Source of the DNA: Ardenticatenia bacterium | GTDB lineage: Bacteria; Chloroflexota; Anaerolineae; Ardenticatenales; Ardenticatenaceae | DNA: 50,542 bases | Assembly (NCBI GenBank): GCA_030949995.1 | Contig: JAUZRY010000094.1 | Coordinates: 1 to 50,542, forward strand | Direction: 5' to 3' | Shown here: piece after piece, positions 47,054-50,542 of the stretch | Layout: each line of letters starts with the position of its first letter | Position numbering within the stretch: position 1 is the stretch's first letter | Translations under genes and position numbers: made by a program | Notes under the pieces: model-generated | Told to the model about the DNA's origin: nothing | Seen by the model: the letters and a program-made list of their open reading frames with translations, nothing else | The model's database searches: none

Positions 47054-49407
47054 TTATGGCGTCACCACACCAACGGGCACAAAGCGCACCAACTGGCCAG
47101 CCCGCACCTCGAAAGCATAGATACCAGGCTGAGTGGGCAAAGTCAGAGTTCCCTCGAAGGCACGTGGCCCCGTGTGCTCGAGCGTCACCTCTGTTCCCCT
47201 CCATCGCAGCCTCACGCCACTCGAAGCTGACTCAGGCACACGGACGCGCACACGCACCTCGTGGCCGGGCGAGCCCCATTCCGGCATGACTTGAACACGG
47301 AGTCCAGGAACACCGGGCGCAATGGCAAGCACCCGCACTCGCGCGCTCCGGGTGTCCGGGTTCTGGACCACAAGCTGCCACCTGCCCTCGGCCTCAGCCC
47401 GCACACTCCACACCACCACGGGCCGCAACCCCACGGCCTCGAAGGGCACCACGGCCACATCGTCGCGGGCCGGCACGCGGTCGTCGGCCAGGCGCTCGCC
47501 CTCCGGATCGACGAGCCAAGTGCGAGGTCGTGCCCCACGCCACGTGACCACCACGTGGCGCACGTCGCCAGCCGTGAGCGGCAACGTAGTGGTCACGGCA
47601 CGAGCAGGGGAGAGCACACCGTCCAGGACAACCTCCCACCGTTCCGGCGTCCGGGGGCGGGTGTTCGTAGGTGGAGGAAGTTGCCAGGCCGGAGGAATCC
47701 TCTCTTGCTCCATCCAAGGGCGCAACGCATCCCAGTAGACGGCATTGTGCGGGCCGGTGAGCGCAGGCACCCCCAGCTCCAACAGGCGCAGGTTCCAGCC
47801 ATGGGCCAACGGGAGTGCCCGGCGAACGCCTGGCACGGCTAAGGCCTCGGCCTCGGCCACGAGGCCATCTCCGGCCGGGAGCCCGCTCAGGAGGGGGCTC
47901 CCGGCCTGGGGCACCAGGGTGCCGGCTATGGCCAGGCGGCGCACAGGTGGCATCTCCTCCAGCCACCGCTCGCGGGCGATGGGCAACAGATCGGCTACGC
48001 CCGCGTCTGCACCACCGTCGGCCACTTCGGCCGCCAGCAAATCCGCCCACAGCCACATGCCGGCGTGGGGGGTGCCCAACGTGGCCACGCCGGCCACATG
48101 TTCCGAGCCATACATTTGAACCATGGCCTCAGCCACCAGACCACCGTAACTGTGGCCCACCATCCACGCACTGTCACTGCCGGTTCGCTCCAGAACGCGT
48201 GCCAGCTCAGCGCGTGTAACTGGCGCGCGTTGGCCTCCAAAGGGCGATCCGGGCGCAAGGAGCCCACGTAGACAACAGGATAGCCATCAGCGCGCAGGGC
48301 CCTGGCCAAGAACTTCAGTTGGCTGCTCTGGAGGTCGTCAGCCCCGTAGAGCCCGGGGACGAGCAGCACGGGGAGGCGGGGAGGTGCAGGCGCCCAGCGC
48401 CGCGGCGGACCGTACACGTAGAGGCCTCGGGAGGTGCCGACCCACACAGCGCGGTCGAAGGAGGCCAGGGTGGTGATTGGCTCGCCGCCGGGCAGCGTGA
48501 TCTGTCGGAGACTGATGGTCCCTGCGGAGACTGACACAGTCTGGCACGAGGGGCTTCTCGACGACACCGTCGCCGGTCCGGTGAGCACGCTCCGCCCGCC
48601 TTCCACAACGAGAGCGGCCACAGGCGTGTCGGCGATGTGAGCCACCCGCTGGACCTTTCCCTCCTGGTCCAAGTTAATCGCCCACACTCCCAGTTCACCG
48701 GCCACCACGAGGCGGCCCGGCAGGCTATCAAGGGCCAACAATGCCCTGCCGGGCTGCTGGCCTGGAAGGGGCAGGGAGCGCCACCTGCCGGCCGGGTCCC
48801 GTTGCCAGAGATCCCCAGCCCTGGTGGCCGCCCACAGGGAGCCGTTCAAGCGGAGGAGAGCCGTTACCCCTTCAGGGGCATTCGGGTCCTGCTGCCACGC
48901 CTGCCCGTCCCAACGCGCTATGCCCCGTGGTCCTCCAATGACACCGTCAGCGGCCACGGCAAGAACCGTGCGAAAGGGGAGCTCTCCTGCCTCGGCCGAC
49001 CAGATGCGGAAAGGACACGGCCCCTCATCCGGACATGTGGCCGGGTGGTAGAGCACACCCCGGCCCGTGGCGATCCAAACGGCTCCATCCGGTGAGGTCG
49101 CGAGCGCCGTCACCGGGGTGGGTCCGTCGGGCAGAGGCAGCCACACCACGTCGGCCTCGCCGGTGTTGTGATCAGAACGCACCAACCAGAGCCCCCGATC
49201 TGTGCCCACCAACAGGCCCGCCTTACTTCCGAGGGAAACGGGAGCCAGAGCTGTTACGGGCATTCCTGTCAGGTTGGGCACGGATGAGCAAGGAGGGGGA
49301 CCGGCCTGCACAGGGCGTGGAGGCCCCACTGCCATCAGCAGCCACAGGGCCATCAGGGTGCCGGCCACACGTTCATGCCCCACCTTCACAGTGTTGCTCC
49401 CAGCCAC
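47054..49407 (-). CDS. Secreted beta-propeller/lipase-like fusion protein (one frameshift)
   Basis: Seen: a signal-peptide-like N-terminus ([18 protein letters not shown]), then about 300 residues of propeller-type repeats ([48 protein letters not shown]). An alpha/beta-hydrolase domain follows with [14 protein letters not shown], the elbow GHSYGG and [10 protein letters not shown], as in lipases and PGAP1-like esterases. The C-terminal ~200 residues are predicted beta-rich. One base is missing near 48245 (expected [20 protein letters not shown]); with it the protein has 784 residues. The start is uncertain. The gene follows fabL by 9 bp. Substrate unknown. Confidence 0.75.
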
Positions 49408-49416
49408 GCATAGTTT

Positions 49417-50172
49417 TCACGCCAGAAGGCTGTAGCCACCGTCCACCACAATAGTCTGGCCACGAATCATGTCGGCTTCTGGGGTGCACAGAAAGGCTAC
49501 CACGTTGGCGATGTCCTCGGGGGTGACTAACCGACCGGCCGGAGTTTTCTCCAAGCTCTCTCGCAACATGGCCTCCCGGTTGGGGAAGAACTTGAGGGCG
49601 TCAGTGTCCACTACGCCGCCGCTCACCGCGTTGGCCCGGATGTTGTAGGGGGCCAACTCCACGGCCAGATAACGAGTAAGCGTTTCGACCGCGGCCTTGC
49701 TGATGCCGATCACCACGTACTCGGGCAGCACGAACTGGGAGCCAAGGCTGGAGATGCCGATGATGTGACCTCCACCCCGCTTCTGCATCAGGGGCACAGC
49801 CCGCTGGGCCGCAAAGAGGTGGCTCCGGGCGTTGATGTTGATGGTCCACTCCCACCCTTTGGGCTTCTGTTCCATGATGGGGCGAATGTACCCACTGGCC
49901 GCGTTGTTGACCAACACATCAAGGCCGTTAAACTCCTGCTCAACTTCGTCGAACATGGCGTTCAGGGAGTCCAAGTCACCCACATCGGCCTTGATCAGAT
50001 GGGCGCGCACGCCGTGGGCCCGAATTGCTTCAGCGGTCTCCTCGGCGGCCGAGCGCTTGCGCAAGTAGTTGATGATCACGTCAGCCCCTTCGCTGGCGAA
50101 CTTGAGAGCAATGGCCCGTCCGATGCCCCGACTGCCTCCTGTGACCAGCACGATGTTCCCCTGAAAACGCAT
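49417..50172 (-). CDS. fabL: Enoyl-[ACP] reductase, FabL type
   Basis: It reduces enoyl-ACP with NADPH in fatty-acid elongation. The 251-residue short-chain dehydrogenase has the TGGSRGIG cofactor loop, NNAASG, a GISSLGS serine and Tyr152-x6-Lys159 (YVVIGISK). Features specific to FabL rather than FabG are AVSGGVVDTDALK, FPNREAMLRES, TPAGRLV and ADMIRGQTIVVDGG, all matching Bacillus FabL as I recall it. Start: ATG at 50172 with GTAGGAGGGACC ahead. The divergent neighbour is a MaoC-type hydratase, which fits a fatty-acid theme. Confidence 0.88.
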   Translation of the reverse strand: MRFQGNIVLVTGGSRGIGRAIALKFASEGADVIINYLRKRSAAEETAEAIRAHGVRAHLIKADVGDLDSLNAMFDEVEQEFNGLDVLVNNAASGYIRPIMEQKPKGWEWTININARSHLFAAQRAVPLMQKRGGGHIIGISSLGSQFVLPEYVVIGISKAAVETLTRYLAVELAPYNIRANAVSGGVVDTDALKFFPNREAMLRESLEKTPAGRLVTPEDIANVVAFLCTPEADMIRGQTIVVDGGYSLLA

Positions 50173-50280
50173 GGTCCCTCCTACTCTGTTCAGGATTGAC
50201 CGCTCCAGGCTCAGTCACGGGCTTTAGGCTATCAGCAAATGGGGGTTTGAGCAAATGGAATGGGCAGACCAGGGGGCATT

Positions 50281-50330
50281 TCCCACATGTATCCCACACT
50301 TTCCCACAACAATTCCACTCGTTTCCCACA
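50281..50330. repeat. Helically phased TCCCACA heptamer array
   Basis: Exact TCCCACA at 50281, 50292, 50302 and 50324, and a degenerate copy (TTCCACT) near 50313, so spacing is 10-11 bp throughout. The array ends 18 bp before the -35 box of the MaoC gene and also lies upstream of fabL. A regulator could bind all copies on one DNA face. A separate AGCAAATGG pair lies at 50234-50242 and 50250-50258. Confidence 0.75.
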
Positions 50331-50347
50331 CAGGCCACGCTACGGTG

Positions 50348-50375
50348 TTGACACCCCCGAAGAAGGGGCTATAAT
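50348..50375 (+). promoter_or_regulatory. Consensus promoter of the MaoC-type gene
   Basis: TTGACA (50348-50353) and TATAAT (50370-50375), both perfect, spacer 16 bp. The spacer itself holds a small inverted repeat, CCCC GAAGAA GGGG (50355-50368). The ATG is 37 bp downstream of the -10. Confidence 0.85.
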
Positions 50376-50412
50376 TGCGCCGCCGGCCCATATCACGCGA
50401 ACGAGGTGATCC

Positions 50413-50542
50413 ATGACTGAATTTAGCGGGTATTTCGAGGACTTTCGCGAGGGGATGCGCTTCACCACGCCCCGCCGCACCATCACCGAGGCCGACATTG
50501 TGAACTTTGCGGGCGTCTCGGGGGACTTCAACCCCATTCACG
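50413..50542 (+). CDS. MaoC-like hot-dog dehydratase, partial (runs off the end)
   Basis: Only the first 43 residues are in the window: an ATG at 50413 after ACGAGGTGATCC, then [20 protein letters not shown] and [12 protein letters not shown]. The last part matches the MaoC hydratase motif (Asp...Asn-Pro-x-His), which supplies the catalytic Asp and His. Family members hydrate enoyl-CoA or dehydrate (R)-3-hydroxyacyl-CoA/ACP. It is divergent from fabL. Confidence 0.8.
   Translation, partial: MTEFSGYFEDFREGMRFTTPRRTITEADIVNFAGVSGDFNPIH

Noticed and set aside
50281..50330. Heptamers as DnaA boxes or iterons of an origin
   Set aside because: TGTGGGAAA differs from TGTGGATAA at two central bases, there is no AT-rich unwinding region and dnaA is not nearby. 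A regulator array before a promoter fits better.

Overview
This 50.5 kb window is a gene-dense, GC-rich bacterial chromosome segment, most likely from Chloroflexota (an Anaerolineae-like or related thermophilic lineage). The assignment is an inference. It rests on the rpmH-rnpA-yidD-yidC-jag block, a short Gram-positive-type YidC, a FabL-type enoyl reductase, DUF309, a kinase-propeller fusion, and a secreted protein whose tail contains a 'YLPVVI' motif of the kind common in that phylum. No rRNA, tRNA, CRISPR array, insertion sequence or phage gene was recognised.

Layout. 194-10184 (minus): a Ser/Thr kinase fused to an 8-bladed PQQ-type propeller, a truncated GMC oxidoreductase remnant, a secreted protein with two glycosidase-like barrels, pyrimidine-nucleoside phosphorylase, a BrkB/YihY membrane protein and a GT39-type glycosyltransferase. 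10438-16296 (plus): a tight run argF - TPR protein - cdaA (diadenylate cyclase) - YbbR protein. 16355-18076 (plus): a GH116 fragment truncated at both ends. 18240-20033 (minus): a secreted CAP-domain protein.

20099-35540 (minus) is the most notable part. It reads as a purine/urate catabolic cluster. In transcription order it holds 8-oxoguanine deaminase, a BMP-type nucleoside/purine ABC importer (binding lipoprotein, double ATPase, two permeases), YgeY, YgeW, carbamate kinase, a sensor kinase with its response regulator, and two PLP fold-type-II enzymes. A near-consensus promoter lies upstream at 35588-35615. The combination suggests import and deamination of an oxidised purine to urate, then breakdown that yields carbamoyl phosphate, from which carbamate kinase makes ATP. 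YgeX, XdhD, YgfK and HyuA are not in the window.

35717-39887 (plus): penicillin-acylase family protein, DUF309 protein and alpha/beta hydrolase. 39976-42418 (minus): jag, yidC, yidD, rnpA, rpmH, with a promoter and no dnaA beside them. 42567-47053 (minus): two polytopic glycosyltransferases and metG. 47054-49407 (minus): a secreted propeller-lipase fusion. 49417-50172 (minus): fabL. Divergent from it is a MaoC-type dehydratase that runs off the end and is preceded by a phased heptamer array and a strong promoter.

Caution: ten genes, including essential metG, carry a total of about fifteen single-base frameshifts, many in homopolymer runs. Correcting each by one base restores a full-length reading frame. 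This looks like indel error in the underlying assembly more than biological decay. The GMC and GH116 remnants are different, because their ends are missing outright.
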